Shown: in pieces, positions 26,210 to 35,366 of the stretch
Position numbering within the stretch: position 1 is the stretch's first letter
Layout of the letters: each line of letters opens with the position of its first letter
DNA from: Shinella lacus
GTDB lineage: Bacteria; Pseudomonadota; Alphaproteobacteria; Rhizobiales; Rhizobiaceae
Direction of reading: 5' to 3'
Length of the DNA stretch: 64,000 nucleotides
Assembly (NCBI RefSeq): GCF_010994755.1
Contig: NZ_WHSB02000001.1
Span: 434,001-498,000, forward strand
Notes under the pieces: model-generated
Told to the model about the DNA's origin: nothing
The model's input: the letters and a program-made list of their open reading frames with translations, nothing else
The model's database searches: none
Made by a program: the position numbers and the translations under genes

Positions 26210-27114
26210 AATTCCACCAGATCAGCGCCTTCGAGGCCGTGACGCGCGCCGGCGGCATCCGGGCGGCCGCGCGCACGCTCGGCCTGACGCAAAGCGCCAT
26301 CACCAAGGCGATCCGCGAGCTGGAGGCCGAGGCCGGCGTGTCGCTTCTGCTGCGTAGCGCCCGCGGCGTCGTGCTCACCGAGAGCGGCCGGCAGCTTGCG
26401 GCGCGCGCGCATCTCCTCGTCGAGCAGATGCGCGCCGCGCAGGACGATATCCGCCAGCTCAATGCCGGCACCGGCGGCAAGCTGGTCGTCGGCCTGACGC
26501 CGACCATCATCGAGACGGTGCTGTCCGAGATCATCCGCCATTTCCGAACCCGCATGCCGGGCGTGCGGCTGGTCATTCACGAGGCGTCGTTGCCAGGCTC
26601 CCTGCCCGACATCCGCGACGGCACCTTCGACCTCGCCGTCGTGGGCGCCGGCCGGGAGCCGGCAACCGCCAGCGACCTCGCCTGCGAATTCCTGCTCAGC
26701 GTCAACAAGCGCATCGCGCTGCGCCGCGGCCATCCGCTGGCCGGGATCCGCAACCCGGCGGAGCTTGCCGATGCGGTCTGGGTACTGCCGCAGGAGCCGA
26801 GCGACCCGTCAGACCCGATGCATGCCTTCATGCAGGAAGCGGGCCTCGCCATGCCGCCGAAGCTGGTCGAATGCGTGAGCCTGCCGGCCACGGTTTCGAT
26901 CATCGCCAACAGCGACATGGTGTCCGCCCTGCCGGAACCCCTGATCGACCAGCCGCATGTCGCAAGCCGCATCGTCAGCCTCGCCTTCGAGCAGAAGCTC
27001 CAGCCGAGCCGCTACTGGCTGCTGCGGCGTTCCGCCGTGCCGCTGTCGCCGGCCGCGCTCTTCATGTGCGACCTGCTGCGCACCTATTCGAAAGACATCA
27101 AGGACAAACGATGA
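26206..27114 (+). CDS. LysR family transcriptional regulator
   Basis: 302 residues. The N-terminal helix-turn-helix reads ISAFEAVTRAGGIRAAARTLGLTQSAITKAIRELE, followed by GVVLTESGRQLAARA and a standard effector domain (LVVGLTPTIIETVLSEIIRHF; DGTFDLAVVGAG). It is sandwiched by ATGA overlaps between the amidohydrolase and the GMC gene, so it belongs to the same transcript and most likely controls it. Effector unknown; a substrate or intermediate of the amine pathway is probable. Confidence 0.92.
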   Translation: MKFHQISAFEAVTRAGGIRAAARTLGLTQSAITKAIRELEAEAGVSLLLRSARGVVLTESGRQLAARAHLLVEQMRAAQDDIRQLNAGTGGKLVVGLTPTIIETVLSEIIRHFRTRMPGVRLVIHEASLPGSLPDIRDGTFDLAVVGAGREPATASDLACEFLLSVNKRIALRRGHPLAGIRNPAELADAVWVLPQEPSDPSDPMHAFMQEAGLAMPPKLVECVSLPATVSIIANSDMVSALPEPLIDQPHVASRIVSLAFEQKLQPSRYWLLRRSAVPLSPAALFMCDLLRTYSKDIKDKR

Positions 27115-28706
27115 CGACCAAGACCACGGACATTGTCGTCATCGGCGCGGGCTCAGCCGGATCGGTCGTCGCCAACCGCCTTTCGGCGGACGGCACGCGG
27201 CGCGTGCTGCTGCTGGAGGCCGGCGGCTGGGACTGGTCACCGGTGTTCAGCGTGCCAGCCGGTGAAGAGAAGGCGATCGGCAACCCCGATTATGCCTGGG
27301 CCTACCGGACGGAACCGGACGCCACCCGCGACGGACGGCAGGAGAACTGGCCGGCCGGGCGCGTGCTCGGCGGCAGTTCCTCGATCAACGGCATGATCTT
27401 TCTGCGCGGCAACCGCAGCGATTTCGACGCCTGGGCCGAGGCGGGTGCCGCGGGCTGGGATTATGAAAGCGTGCTGCCCTATTTCAAGCGGCTGGAGCAC
27501 AACTCCCGCGGCGGCGACGCCTTTCGCGGCGCCGATGGTCCTTTGAGTGTCTCGGACGTGCGCACGCCGCACGCGCTGGTCAAGACCTTCATCACGGCTG
27601 CGCAGCAGGCGGGCCACGCCTACAATCCGAACGTCAACGGCGAGACGCAGCTCGGCGTCGGCCCCTTGCAGGCCTCCCAGAAGCGCGGCTGGCGGCACAG
27701 CGCTGCGCGCGCCTATCTCTGGCCGGCCCTCTTCCGCCGCAACCTGACGATCCGCACACGGGCGCAGGTCACCCGCATCCTGATCGATCGCGGGCAGGTC
27801 ACCGGCCTCGACTATGTGCAGGACGGCACGACGCACCGCATCCATGCGGGCGCCGTCGTGCTCAGCGCCGGTGCGCTCGCCTCCCCGCGCCTCCTCATGC
27901 TGTCGGGCATCGGCCCGGCCGATCACCTCCGCGCGCATGGCATCGACGTGGTTGCAGACCTGCCGGGCGTCGGCCAGAACCTGCAGGAGCATCCGGGCGT
28001 GCTGGTCACGGCGGCCGTTCGCACGCGCACCTACAATGTCGAGACGGACCCGCTCAGCGTCGTCAAACACGGGCTGAACTGGATGCTGCGCGGCTGCGGG
28101 CCGGGTGCGACGCCCATCGGCCACGCCGTCGCCTTTGCCCGCACGCGCGATGGGCTTGCGGATGGCGACGTGCAGATCACCTTCACGCCGATCGGCTACA
28201 ACACCGATGGCGACGGACCGATGCTGCTGCCGTTTCCGGCGATCGTGCTCGCCGTCAATGTCTGCCGCCCGCTGTCGCGCGGCACGCTTCGCCTGCGCTC
28301 CGCCGATCCGCACGCGCTTCCCGTCATCGACCACCCGATGTTCGGCGATCCGCAAGACCTCGACACGCTGCGGCGCGGGGCGCTGATGGCCCGCGACATC
28401 CTTGCCGCGCCCGCCTTCGCCGCGACCTATGAGCGGGAGGTCAAGCCGGGGCCGGAGACGCGCAGCGACGAGGACTGGAACGCGTTCCTGCGCCAGAAAT
28501 CGATGCGCTTCAGCCATCCCGCAGGCACCTGCCGGATGGGGCGCGACGGCGGCGCCGTCGTCGATGAGACGCTGCGCGTGCACGGCCTGTCCGGCCTCTT
28601 CGTCGCCGATGCCTCGATCATGCCGACGCTGCCCAGCGCCAACACCAATGCAGCCGCGATCATGATCGGAGAAAAGGCCTCCGATCACATCAAGGCCCGT
28701 CTATAA
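27111..28706 (+). CDS. GMC family FAD-dependent oxidoreductase, choline-dehydrogenase-like
   Basis: 531 residues. The N-terminal FAD site is VVIGAGSAGSVVANRLS. GMC signature 1 is GRVLGGSSSINGMIFLRGN, signature 2 is GALASPRLLMLSGIGP, and the catalytic His/Asn pair lies in SHPAGTCRMG and PSANTNAAA. These enzymes oxidise primary or secondary alcohols to aldehydes or ketones. ATG 27111 overlaps the LysR stop (ATGA); a much longer upstream frame is the LysR gene read out of frame. In this operon it would oxidise an alcohol, where the classic Puu pathway uses an amine oxidase, pointing to an amino-alcohol substrate. Confidence 0.92.
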   Translation: MTTKTTDIVVIGAGSAGSVVANRLSADGTRRVLLLEAGGWDWSPVFSVPAGEEKAIGNPDYAWAYRTEPDATRDGRQENWPAGRVLGGSSSINGMIFLRGNRSDFDAWAEAGAAGWDYESVLPYFKRLEHNSRGGDAFRGADGPLSVSDVRTPHALVKTFITAAQQAGHAYNPNVNGETQLGVGPLQASQKRGWRHSAARAYLWPALFRRNLTIRTRAQVTRILIDRGQVTGLDYVQDGTTHRIHAGAVVLSAGALASPRLLMLSGIGPADHLRAHGIDVVADLPGVGQNLQEHPGVLVTAAVRTRTYNVETDPLSVVKHGLNWMLRGCGPGATPIGHAVAFARTRDGLADGDVQITFTPIGYNTDGDGPMLLPFPAIVLAVNVCRPLSRGTLRLRSADPHALPVIDHPMFGDPQDLDTLRRGALMARDILAAPAFAATYEREVKPGPETRSDEDWNAFLRQKSMRFSHPAGTCRMGRDGGAVVDETLRVHGLSGLFVADASIMPTLPSANTNAAAIMIGEKASDHIKARL

Positions 28707-28724
28707 GCCAAAAGGGGAACCCGC

Positions 28725-30104
28725 GTGTCCAACGATTACGAAACCGCCCGCGCCGAAAGGGCGCCCGCCCTCGACGACTTCCAGGCGTCGCTTGCGAAGA
28801 ACGGCGCCCAGTTCATCCAGGTCCACCTGCCGGATATCAACGGCAACTTCCGCACCAAGATCGCCCCCTTCAAGATCTCCTCGCAGGGTGAGGCGGTGAA
28901 CTGTAATTTCTTCTGCACCGCGCCCGGCGAAGGTGCGCCGCTGCTGGAGCCGCTCTTCCCGGCCGAGGTCTCCAACGAGACGAACGGTTTTCCCAACATG
29001 CGCGGCCTCATCGATCCCGCGACGGTGCGCCAGCATGAATGGGCGCCGGAATGGGCCTCGGCGATCGTCGATTCCTTCGAGATCGGCGGCCGGCGCAATC
29101 CGCTCGATCTGCGCGGCATCATCGCGCGTCATGAACAGCGGGCGACCGATCTCGGCTACGAGGTGAAGTTCGCGCTCGAATACGAGTTCGGCATCTTCGA
29201 GATCGACGAGGAGAAGATGCGGGCCGGGCGTTACCGCGACCTCAAACCCTGGGGCCATGGCGACATCAACTATTCGCTGATGCGCTCCAAGGGTTTCCAG
29301 GCCTTCTTCGCCGAGCTCATCCGCCGGCTGAAGGGCGTCGGCATCACGCTGGCCGCGGTAACGACGGAATACGGCTACGGCATGTACGAATATGCGCTCG
29401 GGCCTAAATCGCCGTTGGAGGCAGCCGACGACGCCGTGCGTGCCAAGATCGTCCTTCAGGAACTCTGCCTGGAGCACGGCCTCACCGCCACCTTCATGGC
29501 CCGCTTCCAGCCGCTCGGCACGCACAGCGCCTCCGGCGCGCACCACCACCAGAGCCTCTGGAAGGACGGTCGCAACGTCACCGCGACCGGCGAAAACCAG
29601 CTGAGTGCGGTCGGCCGGCACTATCTCGGCGGCCTGCTGCAACACCTTCCGGCCTCGCACCTCGCCTTCCGGCCGAACATCAACTCCTACCGCCGCTTCG
29701 ACCGGGGCGCCTGGTCGCCCACGACGATCGGCTGGGGCCACGAGGATCGCACGAAATCGATCCGCGCCATCACCATCCCGTCGGAGCCCGCTGCGCGCTT
29801 CGAACACCGCGTTCCGGGCTCGGACATCAACCCGTATCTCAGCGTCGCGATGATGCTCGCCGCCGGCCTCGACGGTATCGAGAAACGCCTCGATCCGGAT
29901 GCCATCGCCGACCGGGAGCTGCCCGATACGCTGGAAGGCTCGATCGCGCTCTTCGAAAAGGACGCCTTCGTGACCGAGGCGCTCGGCGCCGGATTCCAGG
30001 CCCACTACGCGGCGAGCCGGCATTTCGAGGCAGCGGCCTTCAAGGCCTGGCTCGACCGGCACATCACCGATTTCGAATTCCAGCGTTATTTCGCCGGCCT
30101 CTAG
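28725..30104 (+). CDS. Glutamine synthetase family ligase (gamma-glutamyl-amine synthetase type)
   Basis: 459 residues. Glutamine-synthetase fold with metal-binding Glu residues in KFALEYEFGIFE and TTEYGYGMYE, the His loop GAHHHQSLW, NSYRRFDRG, and the active-site Arg stretch RFEHRVPGSDINPYLSVAMMLAAGLDGI. The divergent N-terminus and the catabolic neighbours separate it from assimilatory GlnA and place it with PuuA/GlnA3/GlnA4-type enzymes that join glutamate to an amine using ATP. It starts at GTG 28725 after AAAGGGGAA, 18 bases from the GMC stop. The amine is unknown. Confidence 0.88.
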   Translation: MSNDYETARAERAPALDDFQASLAKNGAQFIQVHLPDINGNFRTKIAPFKISSQGEAVNCNFFCTAPGEGAPLLEPLFPAEVSNETNGFPNMRGLIDPATVRQHEWAPEWASAIVDSFEIGGRRNPLDLRGIIARHEQRATDLGYEVKFALEYEFGIFEIDEEKMRAGRYRDLKPWGHGDINYSLMRSKGFQAFFAELIRRLKGVGITLAAVTTEYGYGMYEYALGPKSPLEAADDAVRAKIVLQELCLEHGLTATFMARFQPLGTHSASGAHHHQSLWKDGRNVTATGENQLSAVGRHYLGGLLQHLPASHLAFRPNINSYRRFDRGAWSPTTIGWGHEDRTKSIRAITIPSEPAARFEHRVPGSDINPYLSVAMMLAAGLDGIEKRLDPDAIADRELPDTLEGSIALFEKDAFVTEALGAGFQAHYAASRHFEAAAFKAWLDRHITDFEFQRYFAGL

Positions 30105-30140
30105 GCCGGCCTTTGCTTGACGACAAAAAAGGGGAACCAG

Positions 30141-31586
30141 ATGTCAAAGCAAGCCTCCGCAGATACACCAGCCAACCAGCTAAGGCCGGATTCTCTCGGC
30201 GTCGGCGCCATTACCTTTCTCGTGGTGTCGGCGGCAGCACCCCTCACCGCCACCGCAGGCGGCGTGCCCATGTCCATGCTGCTCGGCAACGGCGCCGGCA
30301 TTCCGGCGGCCTTTCTCGTCGTGGTCGCCGTGCTGCTGCTCTTTTCCGTCGGCTACGTGACCATGACGCGCTATGTGCGCAATGCCGGCGCCTTCTATGC
30401 CTATGCCTCGCAGGGCATCGGCGGCATCGCCGGCGGGGCGGCCTCGCTGGTCGCCATCCTCGCCTATAATTCCATGCAGATCGGCGTCTACGGCCTGTTC
30501 GGCGCAGCGACCGCCGGCTTCCTCGCCACGCTCGGCATCACCCTGCCCTGGTGGGCCTGCGCCTTTGCCGGCATCGCGATCGTCGCCGTCTGCGGCTACC
30601 GCCATGTTGACCTCTCGGCCAAGATCCTGGCGGTGCTCGTGCTGCTCGAATTCCTCGTCGTCATCATCGTCGATGTCGCGATTCTCGTGAGCGGCGGCGA
30701 TTCCGGCTTCACCTTCACCCCGTTCACCCCCGCCGCCTTCTTCTCCGGCTCGCCGGCGATCGGCCTGCTCTTCTGCTTCGCATCCTTCGTCGGCTTCGAG
30801 GCGACGGCGATCTACAGCGAGGAGGCGCGCGATCCGCTGAAGACCGTGCCGCGCGCGACCTATGTCTCCGTGCTCACCATCGGCATCTTCTACATGCTCA
30901 CCTCCTGGCTGATGGTCATCGGCGCCGGTGAGGCAAAGCTGTTGCCGGAATTGCAGAGCCTCGCCGATCCGACCACCTTCCTCTTTGCGCTGGCCGAACG
31001 TTATGTCGGCAGCTGGATCGTGCCGATCATGAGCCTGCTCTTCATCAGCAGCCTCTTTGCCGCCGTGCTGGCGCTGCACAACGCCGTCGCCCGCTATGTC
31101 TATGTCGGTGGCCGTGAGGGGTTGTTTCCGAAAATCTGCGGCACCACGCATGGCCTCTTCCAGAGCCCGCATGTCGGCTCGGTGGTCCAGACGGTTATCG
31201 CGATCGTGGTCATCGCCTATTTCGCGATCGCGGGGCTTGATCCGGTGCTGGCGCTCTTCGCCTGGCTCACCATGCTGGCGACGCTTGCCGTCATGGTGCT
31301 GATGGCGCTCACCGCCGTGGCGATCTTCTGCTATTTCCGCAAGAACCCGCAGTTGCAGCATAGCATCTTCGTCACGACGATCGCACCGCTCGCGGTGGCG
31401 GTCACGCTTGCCGCGATGATCTACTTCGTGACGGTGAATTTTGGCGTGCTGACGGGGGCCAGTTCGGTGCTTGCCGTGGCGCTTCCGGCCCTGATCCCGG
31501 CCGCGGCGATCATCGGCATCCTGCTCGCCACGCGCCTCAAGGGCGCAAGCCCCGACCGCTTCGCACAGCTCGGTTTCGGCATCTGA
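30141..31586 (+). CDS. APC superfamily amino acid/amine permease
   Basis: 481 residues with about 12 membrane segments. The APC N-terminal motif is GVGAITFLVVSAAAPLTATAGGVP; helices 3 and 6 have RNAGAFYAYASQGIGG and FASFVGFEATAIYSEEARDP. These carriers import amino acids or amines by proton symport. ATG 30141 follows AGGGGAACC. It is the last gene of the +-strand run, 36 bases after the ligase gene, and ends just before a strong terminator hairpin. It probably imports the amine acted on by the ligase. Confidence 0.9.
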   Translation: MSKQASADTPANQLRPDSLGVGAITFLVVSAAAPLTATAGGVPMSMLLGNGAGIPAAFLVVVAVLLLFSVGYVTMTRYVRNAGAFYAYASQGIGGIAGGAASLVAILAYNSMQIGVYGLFGAATAGFLATLGITLPWWACAFAGIAIVAVCGYRHVDLSAKILAVLVLLEFLVVIIVDVAILVSGGDSGFTFTPFTPAAFFSGSPAIGLLFCFASFVGFEATAIYSEEARDPLKTVPRATYVSVLTIGIFYMLTSWLMVIGAGEAKLLPELQSLADPTTFLFALAERYVGSWIVPIMSLLFISSLFAAVLALHNAVARYVYVGGREGLFPKICGTTHGLFQSPHVGSVVQTVIAIVVIAYFAIAGLDPVLALFAWLTMLATLAVMVLMALTAVAIFCYFRKNPQLQHSIFVTTIAPLAVAVTLAAMIYFVTVNFGVLTGASSVLAVALPALIPAAAIIGILLATRLKGASPDRFAQLGFGI

Positions 31587-31589
31587 GTA

Positions 31590-31620
31590 AGAACCGGCAC
31601 GCTCCCGGCGTGCCGGTTCT
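31590..31620. terminator. Bidirectional terminator hairpin
   Basis: A perfect 13-bp inverted repeat (AGAACCGGCACGC at 31590-31602, complement at 31608-31620) with a 5-base loop lies between the convergent APC and SDR genes, 3 bases from each stop. U-runs are short on both sides, so efficiency is uncertain. Confidence 0.65.
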
Positions 31621-31622
31621 GC

Positions 31623-32309
31623 CTACCAGGCGATCGTCTCGTTGCGATAATCGACGAAATGCACGCCGCCGCTGCCGGCGCGGGCAACCAGCGTGCCGAC
31701 GATGCCTGCGGCGCTCGTTTCGACATCGAGCGGTGCGCTATCGCCACCCATGTCGGTGCGCACCCAGCCGGGCGAAACGGCGAGATAGGTTTTGCCGTCC
31801 GCATGCCGGGCGGCGAAACTCTTCATCAACTGGTTGAGGGCCGCCTTGCTGGCGCGATAGACGTCCCAACCGCCACCGGCATTGCCGCTGACGCTGCCCA
31901 TGTTCGAGGACATGGCAGCGGCGACGCCGTCGGTCGCCATCAGACCGTGCAGCGCGCCGATGACGCGGAAGGGCGCCAGTGCATTCGTGGCCATGACATC
32001 CAGGAAATCCTGCTCCGGCACGCTCTCGATGGGGGATGCAGGATCATTGGCGATGCCGGCATTGACGAACAACACGTCCAGCCTGCGCCCGGACAGGGTT
32101 TTCCGCACACGCTCGATATCCTCGGCGATCGTGATGTCCATCGTCACGATCGAGAGCGTGCCCTTCCCCGCCAGCGTTTCGAGGGCTACGCGGCCGCGCT
32201 CATTGCGCACGGTCGCGATTACCTCCCATCCGCGGGCAAGAAAGGCTTCCGCTAGGCCCAGGCCGAGGCCTCGCGACGCTCCAACGATCAACGCCACCTT
32301 TTGCGACAT
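31623..32309 (-). CDS. Small SDR oxidoreductase (C-factor/carbonyl-reductase-like)
   Basis: 228 residues. The nucleotide motif is VGASRGLGLG, followed by NAG, and the catalytic region reads MSSNMGSVSG...YRASKAALNQ. The short length and the form VSPGWVRTDMGG match the CsgA/C-factor-like SDR group. It lies 8 bases after the GabD stop and closes the long minus-strand operon. It could reduce a semialdehyde to the hydroxy acid or remove a toxic aldehyde; that is inferred only from position. Confidence 0.85.
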   Translation of the reverse strand: MSQKVALIVGASRGLGLGLAEAFLARGWEVIATVRNERGRVALETLAGKGTLSIVTMDITIAEDIERVRKTLSGRRLDVLFVNAGIANDPASPIESVPEQDFLDVMATNALAPFRVIGALHGLMATDGVAAAMSSNMGSVSGNAGGGWDVYRASKAALNQLMKSFAARHADGKTYLAVSPGWVRTDMGGDSAPLDVETSAAGIVGTLVARAGSGGVHFVDYRNETIAW

Positions 32310-32317
32310 GCTGTCCC

Positions 32318-33772
32318 TTATGCTCTCTTCAGCCCGCCGAAGCAGGCATATTTCAGCTCCACATATTCCTCGATACCATATTTGGAGCCCTCGCGACCGA
32401 AACCGCTCTCCTTGATGCCGCCGAAGGGCGCGAGTTCGGTGGAGATGAGGCCCTCGTTGATGCCGACCATGCCGAATTGCAGCTCTTCGAGCACATGCCA
32501 GATCCGATTGATATCGCGCGCGTAAAAATAGGCCATCAGGCCGTAGCGCGTGTCGTTGGCGAGCCGGATGACCTCGGCTTCATCCTTGAAGCGGAAGACC
32601 GGGGCGACCGGGCCAAACGCCTCTTCCTGCGCAAGCCGCATCGAGGCCTGCATGCCGCTCAGCACCGTCGGCTCGAACCAGGTACCGCCAAGCGCATGCG
32701 GCTTGCCGCCGGTTTCGACGCTGGCGCCATGGTCCACGGCATCGCCGATCAGCTCCGCCACCTTCGCCACGGCCTTCGCATTGATGAGCGGCCCCTGCAC
32801 CACCTCCGGCGCGGCACCGTCTCCCACCTTCAGCTTCGCAACCTCTTCCCTCAGCTTCGCCACGAAGGCATCGTGGATGCCGTCCTGCACATAGATGCGG
32901 TTGGTGCACACACAGGTCTGGCCGGAATTGCGGAACTTCGAGGCGATGGCGCCGGCGACGGCGAGATCGAGGTCGGCGTCGTCGAAGACGATGAACGGCG
33001 CATTGCCACCGAGTTCCAGCGACAGCTTTTTCAGCGTGTCAGAGCACTGCCGCATCAACAGCTTGCCGACTGCGGTCGAGCCGGTGAAGGAGAGTTTTCG
33101 GATAACCGGATGTTCGCAGAGCAGGCGGCCGATGCCCGCAGAATCTTTCGACGGCACGATGTTGAGCACGCCGGCCGGAATGCCGGCCTGCCGGGCAAGC
33201 TCGGCCATGGCCAACGCCGTCAGCGGCGTTTCCTCGGAGGGTTTGACGACCATGGTGCAGCCGGCGGCAAGGGCTGCGGCGGCCTTGCGGGTGATCATCG
33301 CCAGCGGAAAATTCCAGGGCGTGATGGCGGCGCAGACGCCGATCGGCTGTTTTAGCACGACGAAACGCCGGTCGCGCCCGGCCGAGGGGATGACGTCGCC
33401 ATAGACGCGCTTGGCCTCCTCGGAAAACCAGTCGACGAAGGAAGCGCCGAACGCCACCTCGCCCCGCGCCTCGTACAGCGGCTTGCCCTGCTCGGCTGTG
33501 ATCAGCCGGGCAAGGTCTTCCGTATGCGCGGTGATGAGGTCGAACCAGGCGCGCAGCAGTTTTGCCCGTTCCTTGGCCGGACGCTCGCGCCAGTCGATTT
33601 GCGCGCGCTCGGCGGCAAGGATGGCGCGTTCGACATCGGCGGCGGCCAGATCGGCGACGCGGGCGAGAACCTCGCCCGTCGCCGGGTTGCGCACCTCGAA
33701 GGTCGCGCCCCCATCCGCGTCCACCCATTCACCGTCGATGAAGGCGCGGTCATGCAGCAGCGCGAGCGTCAT
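32318..33772 (-). CDS. gabD: Succinate/glutarate-semialdehyde dehydrogenase (GabD type)
   Basis: 484 residues, the GabD/DavD length. NAD(P) site PWNFPLAMITRKAAAALAAGCTMVVKPSEETPL, Glu in LELGGNAPFIVFDDADLD, catalytic Cys in NSGQTCVCTNRIYVQ with the second Cys two residues on, as in GabD. It oxidises succinate semialdehyde to succinate, or glutarate semialdehyde to glutarate. It overlaps the transaminase stop by 4 bases, as expected for the omega-amino acid two-step pathway. Confidence 0.92.
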   Translation of the reverse strand: MTLALLHDRAFIDGEWVDADGGATFEVRNPATGEVLARVADLAAADVERAILAAERAQIDWRERPAKERAKLLRAWFDLITAHTEDLARLITAEQGKPLYEARGEVAFGASFVDWFSEEAKRVYGDVIPSAGRDRRFVVLKQPIGVCAAITPWNFPLAMITRKAAAALAAGCTMVVKPSEETPLTALAMAELARQAGIPAGVLNIVPSKDSAGIGRLLCEHPVIRKLSFTGSTAVGKLLMRQCSDTLKKLSLELGGNAPFIVFDDADLDLAVAGAIASKFRNSGQTCVCTNRIYVQDGIHDAFVAKLREEVAKLKVGDGAAPEVVQGPLINAKAVAKVAELIGDAVDHGASVETGGKPHALGGTWFEPTVLSGMQASMRLAQEEAFGPVAPVFRFKDEAEVIRLANDTRYGLMAYFYARDINRIWHVLEELQFGMVGINEGLISTELAPFGGIKESGFGREGSKYGIEEYVELKYACFGGLKRA

Positions 33773-35073
33773 TGCCCGGCCTCCACCTTTTCCAGCGCCG
33801 CCCGCAGGCTGTCCTTCAGGATGGTGATGCCTTCGTCGAGATGCTCGAAGGGGATGGTCAGCGGCGTCAGAACACGCACAACATTGCCGTGCACGCCGCA
33901 GGAGAGCAGCAGCAGACCTTTTTCGGCGGCGGTGTGGGTGATCGCCTTCACCAGTTCCGGCCAGGGCTGGCGCGTCTCGCGGTCGCGCACGAACTCGATC
34001 GCCACCATGGCGCCGAGGCCGCGCACCTCGCCGATGCAGGCAAACTCATTGCCCTCCTGCCAGTCCTCGAAGACCGCCTTCAGCCGGCTGCCGACCTCGT
34101 TGGCGCGGTCGATCAGTTTTTCATCCTCGATGATCTCCATCACGGCGAGCGACGCCGCGCAGGACAGCGGATTGCCGGCGAAGGTCGAGCCGACACCGCC
34201 CATCGGGATCTTGTCCATGATATCGGCGCGGCCGGTGACGGCGGCGATCGGGAAGCCGCCGCCGAGCCCCTTCGCCATGGTGACGATATCGGCGGCAACG
34301 CCGGCATGTTCCATCGCGAACATTTTGCCGGTGCGGGCAAAACCCGTCTGGATTTCGTCGGCGATCAGCAGGATGCCGTGTTTGTCGCAGATCTCGCGCA
34401 GCGTGCGCAGAAAGGTGACGGGCGCGGGGTAGAAGCCGCCCTCGCCCTGCACCGGCTCGACGAAGATGCCGGCGACGCGGGTGGGATCGACCTCGGAGCG
34501 GAAGAAACGGTCGAGCGCGGTCAGCGATTCCTGTTCGGAAATGCCGTGGTAGGGGATCGGGAACGGCAGGTGGAAGACATCGGGCACCAGCGGACCGAAG
34601 CCCGCCTTGTAGGGTGTGGTCTTGCCGGTCAGCGTCATCGCCATCAGCGTGCGGCCGTGGAAGGCGCCGGAGAAGGCGACGAAGGCCGAGCGGCCGGTCG
34701 CGGCGCGGGCGATTTTGGCAGCGTTCTCGATGGCCTCGGCGCCGGTGGAGACGAGGAAGGTCTTCTTCGGGAAATCGCCCGGCACCAGTTCGTTCAGCTT
34801 CTCGCAGACCGTGACATAGTCGATATAGGGCGTGGTCTGGAACGAGGTGTGCGTGACTTTGTCGAGCTGGTTGCGCACCCGCTCGACCACCTTGGGATGA
34901 CGGTGACCCGTGTTGTTGACGGCGATGCCGGCGGCAAAATCGATATAGCGCTTGCCTTCGACGTCCCACAGTTCGGCGTTCTCCGCCTTCTCGATATAGA
35001 CGTCGAGATGTTTCGACAGGCCAGCCGGAATAGCGGCAGCGCGCCGCGCCATGAAGGCAGCGTTCGTGGACAT
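33769..35073 (-). CDS. gabT: 4-aminobutyrate/5-aminovalerate aminotransferase (GabT/DavT type)
   Basis: 434 residues, class III aminotransferase. Motifs: GIAVNNTGHRHPKVVERV, STGAEAIENAAKIARAATGR, the GGFYPAP/VEPVQGEGG segment, ADEIQTGFARTGKMFA and the PLP lysine in TMAKGLGGGFPIAAV. It transfers the terminal amino group of GABA or 5-aminovalerate to 2-oxoglutarate. Its partner GabD follows with an ATGA overlap. A hairpin and 97 bases separate it from the zinc-ribbon gene, so its expression may be partly decoupled from the hydrolase. Confidence 0.93.
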   Translation of the reverse strand: MSTNAAFMARRAAAIPAGLSKHLDVYIEKAENAELWDVEGKRYIDFAAGIAVNNTGHRHPKVVERVRNQLDKVTHTSFQTTPYIDYVTVCEKLNELVPGDFPKKTFLVSTGAEAIENAAKIARAATGRSAFVAFSGAFHGRTLMAMTLTGKTTPYKAGFGPLVPDVFHLPFPIPYHGISEQESLTALDRFFRSEVDPTRVAGIFVEPVQGEGGFYPAPVTFLRTLREICDKHGILLIADEIQTGFARTGKMFAMEHAGVAADIVTMAKGLGGGFPIAAVTGRADIMDKIPMGGVGSTFAGNPLSCAASLAVMEIIEDEKLIDRANEVGSRLKAVFEDWQEGNEFACIGEVRGLGAMVAIEFVRDRETRQPWPELVKAITHTAAEKGLLLLSCGVHGNVVRVLTPLTIPFEHLDEGITILKDSLRAALEKVEAGQ

Positions 35074-35129
35074 GGATGTCTCCTTGGACAGTTTGTTATG
35101 GCGCGGCGCTATCGCGGCGCTTCAAGTTG

Positions 35130-35159
35130 GCCGGCCCCACCTTCTCGGACGGGGCCGGC
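35130..35159 (-). repeat. Intercistronic hairpin between zinc-ribbon and gabT genes
   Basis: GCCGGCCCC (35130-35138) and GGGGCCGGC (35151-35159) form a perfect 9-bp stem with a 12-base loop. No U-run follows in the minus sense, so it is more likely an mRNA-stability or partial-termination element than a terminator. Confidence 0.4.
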
Positions 35160-35170
35160 GCATCAATTAC

Positions 35171-35362
35171 TCAGACGGCCGCCTTGGCGCGGCGGGCGTC
35201 CCGGGCAAGCTTCCAGTCAACGCATTCCTCGGAGCAATAGATGCCCCCGTCATGCACCTTCTTGCGGGCGGAATCCTCGGCCGAGGCCTCGTAGATCAGC
35301 ACGCCGCAATTGGCGCATTTCGTGTAGCTTTCGATGTAAAGCCCGTTCAGCGAAAACTTCAT
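35171..35362 (-). CDS. Zinc-ribbon miniprotein next to the hydantoinase/oxoprolinase B subunit
   Basis: 63 residues. Two cysteine pairs, C16-x2-C19 (CANC) and C43-x3-C47 (CSEEC), predict a small zinc-binding ribbon, followed by a basic tail (KLARDARRAKAAV). ATG 35362 has GGAGG upstream and lies just 4 bases after the hydrolase B stop, so it is almost certainly made with the hydrolase. It could be a structural accessory subunit or metal chaperone for it. I know no named family; earlier starts lie inside the B-subunit gene and are unlikely. Confidence 0.72.
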   Translation of the reverse strand: MKFSLNGLYIESYTKCANCGVLIYEASAEDSARKKVHDGGIYCSEECVDWKLARDARRAKAAV

Positions 35363-35366
35363 GGTC

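Noticed and set aside
26871-27110. N-terminal extension of the GMC frame
   Set aside because: It lies within the LysR gene out of frame; the FAD motif begins right after ATG 27111.
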